Counted from the first letter of the stretch, positions 17,140-26,301 are shown. The stretch is 64,000 bases of DNA from Mycolicibacterium hippocampi (GCF_010723735.1 NZ_BLLB01000002.1:682001-746000); one strand, 5' to 3'. A program made the numbers and translations. Notes: generated by a model not told the origin, from the sequence alone.

Positions 17140-17862
17140 ATGGACGTGCCCGAGCGCGACCCCCAACCGGCCGACGCCCCGGTCAATCGACTGCAGAGGC
17201 GCAAGATGCGCACTCGCAGTGCATTGATCCGCGCGGCTCAGCGTTTCATCGCCGAGGGAAAGCTGAGCGTCCCGATTCTGGACATCACCCAAGCGGCGGA
17301 CGTCGGTATGGGGTCCTTCTACAACCACTTCTCCAGTAAGGAGGAGTTGTTCGAGGCGGCTGTCGCCGACGCACTGGACAACCTCGGCGCCCTACTCGAC
17401 GGTGTCACCGCTTCCACCAAGGATCCCGCCGAGGCCTTCGCCGTCAACTTCCGCCTCAGTGGTCGACTCTTCCGGTATCGCCCGCAGGAAGCAGCGCTTC
17501 TACTCGCCCACGGCGGATCCCTGATCCTGTCCGACCGCGGGTTGTCGCCGAGGGCCTTGCGCGACATCACCGCAGCGATCGAACGGGGACGCTTTTCCAT
17601 CACCGATCCCGAGCTAGCCCTGGCCATCGCCGGAGGCATGTTCGTCGGCCTCGCCACACTGCTGCGCGAACGCCCCGAGCGTGACACGGACGCCACCGTC
17701 GATGAGGTGACCGAGCGGTTGCTGCGCACACTGGGCATGCCCCCGCAGCAAGCCAGAAGCGTGTGTCGCAAACCGCTTCCCGACATCTCTGCACTGCGTG
17801 ATTCGCCTGCTGACTGGCCGATCCCCCTCGCGCCGGACACAGCGTCGCCGCATTCCGACTGA
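17140..17862 (+). CDS. TetR family regulator of the ring-cleavage operon
   Basis: 240 residues. A ~20-residue polar leader precedes the HTH: RSALIRAAQRFIAEGKLSVPI then ITQAADVGMGSFYNHFSSKEELF. The ligand domain runs to about residue 200 and a Pro-rich tail follows. Divergent from the dioxygenase gene with a 13-bp inverted repeat between, so it is the presumed repressor of genes 12077-17027, relieved by an aromatic acid or CoA thioester (inference). The start at ATG 17140 leaves both repeat arms non-coding. Confidence 0.85.
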   Translation: MDVPERDPQPADAPVNRLQRRKMRTRSALIRAAQRFIAEGKLSVPILDITQAADVGMGSFYNHFSSKEELFEAAVADALDNLGALLDGVTASTKDPAEAFAVNFRLSGRLFRYRPQEAALLLAHGGSLILSDRGLSPRALRDITAAIERGRFSITDPELALAIAGGMFVGLATLLRERPERDTDATVDEVTERLLRTLGMPPQQARSVCRKPLPDISALRDSPADWPIPLAPDTASPHSD

Positions 17863-17972
17863 CTCCATTCGCACGCCCGGTGGGCACCGCCGGAAGCACC
17901 GGTAATTCTCGTGCTGAGCCCTTGAAGCCGGGCGGTATCATCAGGACCGATTGCTGCGCAGAAGGAGGGGGC

Positions 17973-18302
17973 TTGCCTACCCAGGTTCGTGTCGTTCCGC
18001 TAGACCTGCAGGTCTCGGCTGGCACGGTCGATGCCCATGCGGATGTGATGAAAGCCCGGCACGCTGCCGCGGACGGCCTGGTGGAGATCTCGCAGCGTGG
18101 TATGCCGACGAGTTCGGCCGTCGCACTGGGTGCGGCGATGGCCAAGTGGCAGGCTGACTCGGCGCGATTGTTCGGTCGACTGGTGGATCACAGCACCGCC
18201 CTGCGCACCGGTGCTGCGGCCTACGTCAGGACCGATCAGGACAGCGGTGCCGATATCGAGGTTGCGGCGGCCTCCATCCGTCCCGAAGATATGAATCTCT
18301 AG
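17973..18302 (+). CDS. Small type VII secretion-associated (EspC-like) protein, Rv2078-like
   Basis: 109 residues from TTG 17973, preceded by AGGAGGGG (17963-17970). The frame is open further up but only this start has an RBS. Contents: VRVVPLDLQVSAGTVDAHAD, a helix, then MAKWQADSARLFGRLVDHSTALRTGAAAYVRTDQD, i.e. a helix-turn-helix hairpin with a C-terminal YVRTDQD segment close to the YxxxD/E export signal. This is the EspC/DUF2580 pattern. It precedes a DUF1023 hydrolase and a lipoprotein, the order of Rv2078-Rv2079-lppJ in M. tuberculosis. Confidence 0.7.
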   Translation: MPTQVRVVPLDLQVSAGTVDAHADVMKARHAAADGLVEISQRGMPTSSAVALGAAMAKWQADSARLFGRLVDHSTALRTGAAAYVRTDQDSGADIEVAAASIRPEDMNL

Positions 18303-18317
18303 CGGAGGTGTCGGTTC

Positions 18318-19970
18318 GTGACGGTCAGCGTCGCCGATATCGACCGATGGGACGCCGGCGACGTTCGTGAGGTGTTCAATGCCACCCGTAGCCGCGCTGA
18401 GGCGGCGTTCGAGGCGGCGGACGGCATCGCGGAACTTCCGTCCTTCGGCACCTGGGGTGGCGACGCGTCCGAGGCAGCCGAAGAGGCCATCGGCCAGACG
18501 CGCAAGGATCTGGATGCGCATGGCCATGAGGCGTTGGCGGTCGCGCAGGCAGCCAGCAAGGCTGCCGACGGTATCGATGCGGTCAAGTCCAGCCTGGCGC
18601 AGCTCAGAAATGACGCCGTCGGCGCCGGCTTCGAAGTCGATCCCATCGGCAGCCAGGTGCTCCCTGGCCCTGCCCTGCAAGCCAACATGGTCGAGTTGAT
18701 CGCCGCCGAGGCCACCCGTCAGGAGTTGCAGGCCCGATTGGTCGGCATCCTGGCAGAGGCCGCAGGTGTCGATCAGGAATTGGCGCGGGCGATCGCGATG
18801 GCTACAGGTGCCGAGCCAATCCCTGACGGTCCGCATTCCAATGATGCAGCGGTGCAGGCGATGTTGACCGACCCGCCCGACGATCCGCGGCAGTTTCACG
18901 ACGCATGGGAGAAGCTGACTGACGAGCAGAAGGATTGGATTTACGAGCGAGAGCCCTTCATCGGAAACCATCCAGGCATGCCCTTCGAGGACAAGGACCA
19001 CTACAACCGGATGCACCTCGACGAACTGACACAGTCCGCACAGGCCGAGATCGACCGGACAGCAGCAGAGCACCCGAACTGGGCGTCGGGACCCCCGGTC
19101 ACAGCCAACCCCAATCCGCCTACCGCTTACCGGGAATGGAAGCAGCGATTGGATGCGGTCAACCATCACCTCGACGGGTTGAGAACCGTGCAGACCGAGC
19201 TCCAATCGAACGACGGGACACCACGTTTCCTCGGCCTCATCGACGATCAGGGCCGTGCCGCAGTGTCGATCGGGAATCCCGATACTGCTTCCCACAACGC
19301 CACTTTCGTTCCTGGGACCGGGCAGGACCTGCCGCGGATGCCATACAGCACCGAGGACGCCGAGGCGATGTTCCAGGCAGCACTGCGCGCAAATCAAGAG
19401 CTGACACCTGAGGATCTCTCGGTCACGACCTGGATGGGTTACGACCGGCCGATGAACCTGTTCGAAGCGGCCTCACCGGATCTTGCGCACCGCGGGGGCA
19501 CCGATCTGGCGGCATTCCACGAAGGCATGCGTGTCACTCACGAGGGCGGACAGTCGGTCAACACCGTCGTCGGCCACAGCTATGGGTCGACGTTGGTCGG
19601 GGCCGCTGCGTCCGACGGAAACCACCTCGACGTCGACAACGTCATCGCCGTTGGCAGCCCGGGCATGCTGGTGGACCGTGCCGGGGACCTCGACCTCGGC
19701 GCCGGCGCCGACGTATACGCGACGCGGGCCCGGTTCGATCCCATCAACCTGGCGACCGGCTTCACCCTTGGCCCGAGCCCCACCGCCGACGACTTCGGCG
19801 CCATCCGGCTTGCGGCAGCAGCAGGCCCGACTACCGGCCCACCAATCCTTGATCTGCCTTCCATCGGCGCCCACAGCAGCTATTGGGATCAGGGCAACCC
19901 TGCCCTGCTCAACATGGGTGCCATCATCGCCGGAATGCCCCCGCCACACCTCGCGCCGCCCAGAGGATGA
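18318..19970 (+). CDS. DUF1023 alpha/beta hydrolase with WXG-like N-terminus, Rv2079-like
   Basis: 550 residues from GTG 18318 (GGAGG at 18303-18307). The first ~100 residues are a helical WXG100-like module (SFGTWGGDASEAAEEAI). The C-terminal part is the DUF1023 alpha/beta hydrolase: MGYDRPMNLFEAAS, then the nucleophile elbow VVGHSYGS with Ser421, and VGSPGML. A helix-rich linker with an Asn/Pro-rich stretch joins them. The architecture suggests a hydrolase handled by, or acting at, an ESX system. Sits 15 bp after the EspC-like gene and overlaps the lipoprotein gene by 4 bp. Substrate unknown. Confidence 0.8.
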   Translation: MTVSVADIDRWDAGDVREVFNATRSRAEAAFEAADGIAELPSFGTWGGDASEAAEEAIGQTRKDLDAHGHEALAVAQAASKAADGIDAVKSSLAQLRNDAVGAGFEVDPIGSQVLPGPALQANMVELIAAEATRQELQARLVGILAEAAGVDQELARAIAMATGAEPIPDGPHSNDAAVQAMLTDPPDDPRQFHDAWEKLTDEQKDWIYEREPFIGNHPGMPFEDKDHYNRMHLDELTQSAQAEIDRTAAEHPNWASGPPVTANPNPPTAYREWKQRLDAVNHHLDGLRTVQTELQSNDGTPRFLGLIDDQGRAAVSIGNPDTASHNATFVPGTGQDLPRMPYSTEDAEAMFQAALRANQELTPEDLSVTTWMGYDRPMNLFEAASPDLAHRGGTDLAAFHEGMRVTHEGGQSVNTVVGHSYGSTLVGAAASDGNHLDVDNVIAVGSPGMLVDRAGDLDLGAGADVYATRARFDPINLATGFTLGPSPTADDFGAIRLAAAAGPTTGPPILDLPSIGAHSSYWDQGNPALLNMGAIIAGMPPPHLAPPRG

Positions 19971-20620
19971 TCGGACAGATGCGAACCACGCGACATCGAT
20001 CCGCCCGGACGCGCTCCCTCTTCGCGGTCGTCGTGCTTGCGACCGCCGTCAGTGCATGCAACAGCAACGAAGGCTCACTAGGACCGTCGACGCCTACTGG
20101 CGCAACCGACTTTGGAGAACCCGCTATGACATCCGTTCCGCCGCCCCCAGGCTGGAAACTGGAACCGGTGATCCCGACCAGCCAACAACAGGCACAAGAC
20201 ACGGTGCTCGGCTACCTGGCCAGGACGGTCGAGGCATTGCCCCCCGGCACCACGCTCGATGCGACGCGTTACCGGGTCGGCAACGGCAACCGCTCATGCG
20301 ACGATCTGCCGACCGGCCCGGACAAACCCGAGATGATGTTCACCGACGTGCGACAAGTGCTGTTGCCCAGCGGCACGGACACCGTGGGCGTCATCAGCGA
20401 AGTCGGCTCTATCTGGCGAAGCTGGGGCTGGCACGTATTCGAACGCGATGGTTTTCCCCGCCCGAACCAGTTCGGCTACGGCCCCGATGGGTACCGGCTG
20501 CAGATCGAATCTTCTGACCCGCCCGGTTATCCACCGACGATCAGCGGAATCTCACCGTGCTTTCCCGGAAGCGTGGCAAGCGATGATATCCAGATTCCGA
20601 TCGTCATCCCACCACAATGA
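19967..20620 (+). CDS. LppJ-like lipoprotein
   Basis: 217 residues from ATG 19967, overlapping the hydrolase stop (ATGA). Basic N-terminus, hydrophobic stretch, then AVSAC: a lipobox. The mature part starts with a low-complexity Ser/Thr/Pro segment and has two Cys (CDDLP and SPCFPG) that may pair. Position behind the DUF1023 gene matches lppJ (Rv2080) of M. tuberculosis, of unknown function. A second in-frame ATG at 19979 is possible but less well placed. Confidence 0.7.
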   Translation: MIGQMRTTRHRSARTRSLFAVVVLATAVSACNSNEGSLGPSTPTGATDFGEPAMTSVPPPPGWKLEPVIPTSQQQAQDTVLGYLARTVEALPPGTTLDATRYRVGNGNRSCDDLPTGPDKPEMMFTDVRQVLLPSGTDTVGVISEVGSIWRSWGWHVFERDGFPRPNQFGYGPDGYRLQIESSDPPGYPPTISGISPCFPGSVASDDIQIPIVIPPQ

Positions 20621-20654
20621 GGGCCCGCGACTGCCAGTACACATTCATGGCCGT

Positions 20655-20688
20655 ATTGGCAGCGTGAACTGCAGAACTCGCTGCCAAT
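20655..20688. terminator. Bidirectional hairpin between lppJ-like gene and glsA
   Basis: ATTGGCAGCG (20655-20664) pairs perfectly with CGCTGCCAAT (20679-20688), 14-base loop, in the 119-bp gap between two convergent genes. No long T run, as is usual for mycobacterial terminators. Confidence 0.6.
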
Positions 20689-20739
20689 GCTCCTGGATGC
20701 GCTGCACTAGCGGTCCGTGTGAAGCCGTAAGCGACGTCG

Positions 20740-21978
20740 TCAGCTCCGTGCATCTTCCGCCGCGTCTACGTCGGACGGGTTGAGAACACCGTCGGGGTCG
20801 ACCAGATCAGTGGTGCGGCCGTCGAGTTCTGCCCGCCGTTTGGCCTCCAACAACATCCGACGGGCCACATCGTTGACGCGGTCGACCCGGCTGAGGTCAA
20901 AAGTGAGCCGGTCTGCGCCAGTGGTGTCATTTTCCAAGGCATCCAGAACAGCCTCCGCACCACTGAACTGCACTGTGCCCTGCAGTTCCAGGACTGCCTC
21001 GTTCTCGCCACGGACATACAAATCCCTGACGACCGCAGCACCCTGGGGTTCGGCTTCGGCGAGGTGCATGCCCATGTCGTCGGAGAGCTTCCGGAAAGCG
21101 CGGACGCCACGCACGCTGTTGCCATGTTCATCGAGCGGCGGCGACACCACCGCCAGGCCGCATTGCCCCGGTAGCGCCCCGATCAATCCGCCCGACACAC
21201 CGCTCTTGGCGGGAATGCCGACCGTGGTCAGCCACTCTCCGGCGGCGTCGTACATCCCGCAGACGGTCATCACCGACAGTGTCTGGCGGGCTACCCGGCG
21301 GCTGACGACCTGCCGACCGGTGACCGGGTGAACCCCCATGTTCGCCAGCGTGGCGCACATCATCGCCAGATCGCGCACATTCACGCCGATCGAGCACTGA
21401 CGCGTGTAACCCTCCACGACGGCGTGTGGAGCGTCGTCGATGATGCCGTAGTTCTTCAGCATGTGCGCGATCGCCAGATTGCGATCGGCTGTGTCCAGTT
21501 CGGATCGACACACGGCCTCATCGACGGACAGTTCACGGCCAGCCAGCTCGGAGAAGAACGAGCGGACTCGTTCGACACGTTCTTCCACGTTCGCCGACCT
21601 GCCGACGAGCAGTTGATGGACCGCGATCGCGCCGGCGTTGATCATGGCGTTCTTCGGACGTCTGGTCCCGTGTTCCAGGGACAATTCGTTGAAGGCCTCG
21701 CCGGAAGGTTCGACCCCGACGGTCTCGTGAACTGCGTCCAGACCCAGATCGGTCAATGCCGCAGCATAGGCGAACGGTTTGGAGATCGACTGGATCGAGA
21801 ACGTGTAGTCGTCGTTCCCGGCGCTGTGAGTGCGCCCGTCAGCCACCGTCAGGGCGATGCCGAAAATGTCCGGATCAGCGCGTGCCAATTCCGGTATGTA
21901 GTCAGCCAACTGCCCCTGACGGTCATCCTTGAACGTCTCGATGATCTCGTCGAGGTAATCGGGTACCGGCGATTTCAT
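20740..21978 (-). CDS. glsA: Glutaminase A with C-terminal STAS domain
   Basis: 412 residues from ATG 21978 (upstream GGGAGAG). Residues 1 to about 310 are a beta-lactamase-like glutaminase: SISKP motif with Ser64-x-x-Lys67, NAMINAGAI, an SELDTADRN stretch and AKSGVSGGLIG. It hydrolyses glutamine to glutamate and ammonia. Residues ~330-400 (VVRDLYVRGENEAVLELQG, LTFDLSRVDRVND) form a STAS module, as in Rgl/anti-sigma antagonist-type domains, fused in some actinobacterial and animal-like glutaminases. The added STAS domain suggests regulation by a nucleotide or partner (inference). Confidence 0.92.
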   Translation of the reverse strand: MKSPVPDYLDEIIETFKDDRQGQLADYIPELARADPDIFGIALTVADGRTHSAGNDDYTFSIQSISKPFAYAAALTDLGLDAVHETVGVEPSGEAFNELSLEHGTRRPKNAMINAGAIAVHQLLVGRSANVEERVERVRSFFSELAGRELSVDEAVCRSELDTADRNLAIAHMLKNYGIIDDAPHAVVEGYTRQCSIGVNVRDLAMMCATLANMGVHPVTGRQVVSRRVARQTLSVMTVCGMYDAAGEWLTTVGIPAKSGVSGGLIGALPGQCGLAVVSPPLDEHGNSVRGVRAFRKLSDDMGMHLAEAEPQGAAVVRDLYVRGENEAVLELQGTVQFSGAEAVLDALENDTTGADRLTFDLSRVDRVNDVARRMLLEAKRRAELDGRTTDLVDPDGVLNPSDVDAAEDARS

Positions 21979-22186
21979 CGATCTCTCCCTCAACTGGTCC
22001 TCTGCACTGATCTCTGACCTTGCAGCCCACGGCTCAATCGGCATTCACAAACGATTCAGCCGGCGCAGCGACTCGGCGCATGGTTATGGCCGCCTTCGCG
22101 GAGACTACCGGCAGCAAGACGCCGGGCAGCGGTGTCGGAATGGGCCGGATCACCACAGATGAGGGTAGATCCGACTGCCGACAGCT

Positions 22187-22478
22187 GTGCCCGTCCGCCA
22201 TCCGGTCCTTCGGGCGCACCTGGGCCACGGAGTTGGGCGACCGCGGATTCCGGGTCAATACCATCGTTCCCGGTCCCATCTTGACCCCGGGCCTCATGGA
22301 ACTGGAGTCCGATCCCGACCAGCGCCAGGCCATGCTCGACGACCTCGCATCGAACCCCATGAAGCGGATCGGCAATCCCGAGGAGTTGGCCGCCGCGGCT
22401 GTCTTTCTCGCGTCGGACGCGAGCAGCTTCATGACGGGATCCGAGGTCTACGTCGACGGCGGCACCAATCCAGGTCTA
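22187..22478 (+). pseudogene. C-terminal fragment of an SDR oxidoreductase
   Basis: From about 22187 the + strand codes AIRSFGRTWATELGDRGFRV, NTIVPGPILTPGLM, PMKRIGNPEELAAAAVFLAS and FMTGSEVYVDGGTNPG, the last ~95 residues of a classical SDR from just after the YxxxK motif. The cofactor loop and catalytic residues are absent, and no stop follows GGTNPG: the frame runs on antisense into the MarR gene. A fragment truncated at both ends, not a gene. The 200 bp before it back to the glsA start shows nothing I recognise. Confidence 0.7.
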
Positions 22479-22964
22479 GACGTCAGGGCGCGGCAGGGTC
22501 CCCTCGCGCAACAATCCCTCGTGCACCGTGGCGAGGATGTCGGCGAGGGCATCCTCGCGGCCGGGATCCAAGTCGGCGAAGAACGTGCGACGCACCCACT
22601 CCGCGTGTATCGGGGCGGCCGCCGCGAGCAGGTCCCAACCGTGGGTCGAGAGGATGACGACGGTGCCGCGGCCGTCGGTCTCCGAGGCCGTGCGTTCGAC
22701 GAGGCCGCGGCGCGTCATCCGCATCAGGTGATGCGACAGCCTGCTGCGCTCCCACCCGATCACCGTCGCCAGCGATGTCACCTGCAGGCGACGGTCGGGC
22801 GCTCGCGACAGCGCGTTGAGCACCGTGTAGTCGTACAGCGAGAGCCCACATTCGGTACGCAGGTGATGGTTCATCTCGTACTCGAGCCGGTGGTACACGC
22901 GCATGTAGTTGAGCCAGGCGCGCTGCTGAATCGGTGTCAGCGGATAGACCTCAGAGCCCGTCAT
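22476..22964 (-). CDS. MarR family transcriptional regulator
   Basis: 162 residues. Winged helix: LSLYDYTVLNALSRAPDRRLQVTSLATVIGWERSRLSHHLMRMTRRGLVERTASETDGRGTVV in segments around residues 40-105, with the usual wing DGRG. The N- and C-terminal helices form the dimer interface. Its 3' end overlaps the SDR fragment. The only gene downstream on its strand is glsA at 500 bp, so target genes are not evident; the adjacent SDR fragment may once have been one. The 248 bp above its start (22965-23212) holds no gene I can support. Confidence 0.85.
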   Translation of the reverse strand: MTGSEVYPLTPIQQRAWLNYMRVYHRLEYEMNHHLRTECGLSLYDYTVLNALSRAPDRRLQVTSLATVIGWERSRLSHHLMRMTRRGLVERTASETDGRGTVVILSTHGWDLLAAAAPIHAEWVRRTFFADLDPGREDALADILATVHEGLLREGTLPRPDV

Positions 22965-23212
22965 CGCGGCATTCCCAACCCATTCCAGCTTCGCCGAATC
23001 TCATGCATCTGTGCTGATGCTCGATTCTAGGAGTCGGAGGGCCGCAGCTGATGGGGACGCGGGGTCAAAAGCTTTCGATACATGAGTGCCCTCGGCACAG
23101 CGTGGCGTTGCACGTCGGCGTCGAACTGCCGGAAGACGTGGCCGCATGCGTGTCGCCTCAGACGACCTCATCGACGCGGAGAAGGTCTGAGCGTCGTTTC
23201 GCGAAGACGATG

Positions 23213-24400
23213 TCAGCCGAACGGCGCACCCTCCACCGAAAATGCCGAGCGGGCGAAGCGCCGGCCGATGATCTGGTGCGTCGAGGCGTCAGGATGCAGG
23301 TTGTCGGGCAGCGGGTGTTCAGTGAAATCCTCGGCACCATAGAGATCGCGGCCGTCGAGGTAGTACAGGTGCGGGTCATCGACCGCCCGCGCGGCCATGA
23401 TCTCGGCAAGCTGCTCGCGGATCACCGACAGTGTCAGTTTGCCGCGCGACGTGTCTGCGGGGTCGCCGGTGGCGATGAACCGGATCTGCCCGGAAGCAAG
23501 GGCTGCGACATCGAAAGCACCGGGCCCCGGCGTGTTTTCATGAATGGGGCAGTGCAGCGGACCCATGACGAGCAAGGGGCTGTCGGGGTGTCCGTCGCGC
23601 ACCGTGTCCAAGAACCCATGCACCGCAGACCCGAATGCCCGCACCCGCATCACGTCACCATTGACGATATTGATGCCGATCTTGACGCTGAGGAAGTCAG
23701 CGGGTGTGTCGCGCATCGCGCGGGCGACGAACGGGTCGAGCATCGCGCTGCCCGCCAGACCGAGGTTGATCAGCTCCACGCCACCGAGCGCGGCGGCCAC
23801 AGCGGGCCACGTCGTGCTGGGGCTCGCTGCGTTGGACCCCTGGCTGATGGAGCTGCCGTGATGCAGCCACACCCGCCGCCCGGAGTGTGGTGTGCGGGTT
23901 ATCGCATCGTCGGTACGCAGGGCAACGATCTCGATGCGCTCGTAGTGCGGCAGCCAGATCTCGACGTCCTTGTCCTGTGCGCTCAACCCGGTGAACCGCA
24001 CGGTGCCAACGGATCCGCGTCGACTCTCGGTGTGTCCCGTGGCGGGGTCGACCCTCACCACGTCGCCACCGGTGGTCGCCACCTGTTGCGTGAGGCGCCC
24101 GTCGATGAGCAGGTCGACCATGCCGTCGGGGCGCTCCGGAACCCCCACCAGAATCGTCCGTGTTCGCAGCAGATCGAGTTCGATCGCAGTGGCGCGTGTG
24201 CGGAACACCAATCGCACGCCGGAGGGTTGCGCCTCCACGGCTGCGAGTTGAGGGTCACCGCACTGTGCACGGGCTCGGGCTGGGAGCCGGTGGAGCAGCC
24301 ACCCGCGGTCTGTCGGGTCCAGCTCAGCCAGACCACGCAGCAGGTCGGCGGCAATGGGGTGACTTCTCATCGCACAGTCACCCGGCGAATGAGAACTCAT
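23213..24400 (-). CDS. SGNH/GDSL-type esterase with N-terminal accessory domain
   Basis: 395 residues from ATG 24400, with GGGAGGAAACC directly upstream. An N-terminal beta-rich domain (about 1-165, ending EIWLPHYERIEIVALRTD) precedes an SGNH hydrolase: block I HHGSSISQG (Ser nucleophile), block II LGLAGSA, block III KIGINIVNG (Asn), and block V DNLHPD (Asp-x-x-His). This arrangement fits carbohydrate- or acyl-esterases of the GDSL_3/SsfX3 type, which remove acyl groups from sugars or natural products. No signal peptide, so cytoplasmic. Stands alone. Confidence 0.82.
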   Translation of the reverse strand: MSSHSPGDCAMRSHPIAADLLRGLAELDPTDRGWLLHRLPARARAQCGDPQLAAVEAQPSGVRLVFRTRATAIELDLLRTRTILVGVPERPDGMVDLLIDGRLTQQVATTGGDVVRVDPATGHTESRRGSVGTVRFTGLSAQDKDVEIWLPHYERIEIVALRTDDAITRTPHSGRRVWLHHGSSISQGSNAASPSTTWPAVAAALGGVELINLGLAGSAMLDPFVARAMRDTPADFLSVKIGINIVNGDVMRVRAFGSAVHGFLDTVRDGHPDSPLLVMGPLHCPIHENTPGPGAFDVAALASGQIRFIATGDPADTSRGKLTLSVIREQLAEIMAARAVDDPHLYYLDGRDLYGAEDFTEHPLPDNLHPDASTHQIIGRRFARSAFSVEGAPFG

Positions 24401-24502
24401 GGTTTCCTCCCGAATCGCTCCTGGCAACGGAACCGCAACCGTGCGGCAGACGCGGATCATCGAGGCCCGTGGCCAAACCGTCGACGCGAGAACAGGGCGG
24501 AA

Positions 24503-24943
24503 TCAGCCCTGGTCTGACGTCGAACTGGAGTAATCCCAAGACAATGTTCTCACCGGTGTCATGCGAATGTAGGCGGCGCCCGGTCTGGGTGCCGTAGGCC
24601 ATTCGGACTCCGGCACGCCCCGTGCCCGGGCACCTTCTCGCGCGAGCTGAAGCGCTTCACTTCGTTCGCGAACAACGCGGGCGTGACCTTGCAACATCAC
24701 TCCCCGGATATCTGCCATGCTCGAGCCATCTTCGAGCAGGACACTCACGTTCGGGTTGCTTTCGACGTTGGCAATTTTGCGTGTCTTGTCTCGCACACCC
24801 ATGATGATGTCGCGGCCAAGGCGAAAGTATCCAAGAGGTACCGCGTGCGGAAATCCATCCTGGTCGATGGTGCTCAATATTGCCCAACCCGGACGACTAT
24901 CGAGATACGCCTCAACATCTTCGTCGCTCAATTTCCTTGGCAT
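24503..24943 (-). CDS. PPOX-class (pyridoxamine oxidase-like) flavin/F420-binding protein
   Basis: 146 residues. Split-barrel fold: WAILSTIDQDGFPHAVPLGYF near residue 20-40, VRDKTRKIANVESNPNVSVLLEDG in the middle. Family members use F420 or FMN to reduce organic substrates or bind heme. No motif tells which here. It follows the SGNH gene's start region by 100 bp on the same strand but has its own start; linkage is not clear. Confidence 0.82.
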   Translation of the reverse strand: MPRKLSDEDVEAYLDSRPGWAILSTIDQDGFPHAVPLGYFRLGRDIIMGVRDKTRKIANVESNPNVSVLLEDGSSMADIRGVMLQGHARVVRERSEALQLAREGARARGVPESEWPTAPRPGAAYIRMTPVRTLSWDYSSSTSDQG

Positions 24944-25035
24944 GAAAGCAGGTTAACAAGGGCGCGATCGTTGCTGGTGGCGTGGCGGATCCGTCGCATC
25001 CGGAGTCGGGAACTACGCAAGCCGGCATGTATCCG

Positions 25036-25476
25036 CTACAGCACGACAGGTCTGGGCGCGAGCACGATGCGCCAGCCATCGGGGTCCTCGAAGGTCAGCG
25101 CTCCCGTCCTCACCCAGTAGGGGTTGTCGGCATCGACCGGCACATGCCCGAATCCGGCGAGCCGTTCGACGGTGTCATACATTGCTGCTTCGCCCTCGAA
25201 GTACAGGACGAGCACATTCTCCCTCGATGGTGCCGGACATGGGCTGCCCGCATGGCTACTTGTGAACTCGAGGTGACATAGGCTGCCCGGAAGGCCGAGC
25301 ATGACGCCGTCGAAACCGTCATGACTGACAAATCTGTACAGGACGGGCAGTCCCAGATGACCGGCGTAGAACTCTTCTACCTCCGCAAGCTTGTCGGTCG
25401 GCCGCGCGACCCGCACTTGCGCGACGCGTAACCCAGCGGGCCAGGAATCCTCGCGGATCAGAGTCGTTTCGGTCAT
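25036..25476 (-). CDS. VOC/glyoxalase superfamily protein
   Basis: 146 residues. RVAQVRVARPTDKLAEVEEFYAGHLGLPVLYRF is the first betaalphabetabetabeta module and TFEDPDGWRIVLAPR the last strand with a metal-ligand-like acidic residue. A CHLEFTSSHAG segment includes a second possible ligand. It may be a lyase, dioxygenase or resistance protein; the fold alone does not decide. The 170 bp above its start contain no gene. Confidence 0.8.
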   Translation of the reverse strand: MTETTLIREDSWPAGLRVAQVRVARPTDKLAEVEEFYAGHLGLPVLYRFVSHDGFDGVMLGLPGSLCHLEFTSSHAGSPCPAPSRENVLVLYFEGEAAMYDTVERLAGFGHVPVDADNPYWVRTGALTFEDPDGWRIVLAPRPVVL

Positions 25477-25647
25477 GGAACTCCTGAGGTCGTTGAGCGC
25501 CAGTGGTGCGCACCAGATCGGCTGGCTTACGCAGGCGAGCCTAAAACCTCAACTCCGATTGAGGTCAACTGACAGGCTCAGTCGGTTGGCGGACCGGATT
25601 TCCATGGTGATCGGTGACGCGCACCTCTGGGGCAGCCCGGTTCCACT

Positions 25648-26301
25648 TCACCGGCTTGCTGATGGAACTGTCAGCCGTTGCCCGAGTTCACGTGCCCGGC
25701 TTTCGGCGTCGGCGCGCAGGGTGGCGGCGAGGTCTTTGAACTCGTCGAGTGCAGGGTTGACGCCGACCAAGCTGAATTCAGACACCACGGTGTTGAGGTC
25801 GAGGCCCCAGACGTCACCAAGGATGCGCTGCATCCATGGTGTGGCGTGGTCCCAATCGTGGCGCGGGGTTCCCTCGGCGTAGTAACCACCGTGAACGGTC
25901 ACCAAGATCGCGGGCTTGCCTGCAATGGCGGGCGGCTCGGCCGGATTGAATCGGGGGTCGGTGATGATCATGTCCACCCACGACTTGAAGTGTTGCGAGA
26001 CTCCGTAGTTGTAGAGCGGGACCGCGAACAGGAATGCGTCGGCGGTCAGGAGTTCGTCGGCGAGAGTTGTCGCTAAGCGCACGGCCTCGCGTTGCTCGGG
26101 GGTGTGGTGTCCTTCCGGAGTAAAACCAGCGAATGCTGCTGTGCCCCAGCCGGTTGGCGGAATGGGCTCGGTGCCTACGCTGCGGCGGATGACGTCATCG
26201 TCGGGATTGGCTGCGAGCCATTCCCGCTCCGCGATGTCGGCGATGTCGCGGCTGTGGGAACCTTCGACGCGGATGCTCGCGTCGAGACGGAACAGTGGCA
26301 T
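25648..26301 (-). CDS. FMN-dependent NADH:quinone/azo oxidoreductase (AzoR-like)
   Basis: 217 residues. Flavodoxin-like fold: RLDASIRVEGSHSRDIADI (FMN phosphate loop), FAVPLYNYGVSQHFKSWVDMI (typical PMYNFxxP-like AzoR segment), and VTVHGGYYAEG. AzoR enzymes reduce quinones and azo dyes with NADH, protecting from electrophile stress. It is downstream of yceI on the same strand with a 27-bp gap and likely shares its promoter, which has MarR-type palindromes upstream. Confidence 0.85.
   Translation of the reverse strand: MPLFRLDASIRVEGSHSRDIADIAEREWLAANPDDDVIRRSVGTEPIPPTGWGTAAFAGFTPEGHHTPEQREAVRLATTLADELLTADAFLFAVPLYNYGVSQHFKSWVDMIITDPRFNPAEPPAIAGKPAILVTVHGGYYAEGTPRHDWDHATPWMQRILGDVWGLDLNTVVSEFSLVGVNPALDEFKDLAATLRADAESRARELGQRLTVPSASR

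Noticed and set aside
23120..23190. Plus-strand end reading VASDDLIDAEKV, like the tail of the methyltransferase remnant at 4.9 kb
   Set aside because: Only about a dozen residues; chance cannot be excluded.
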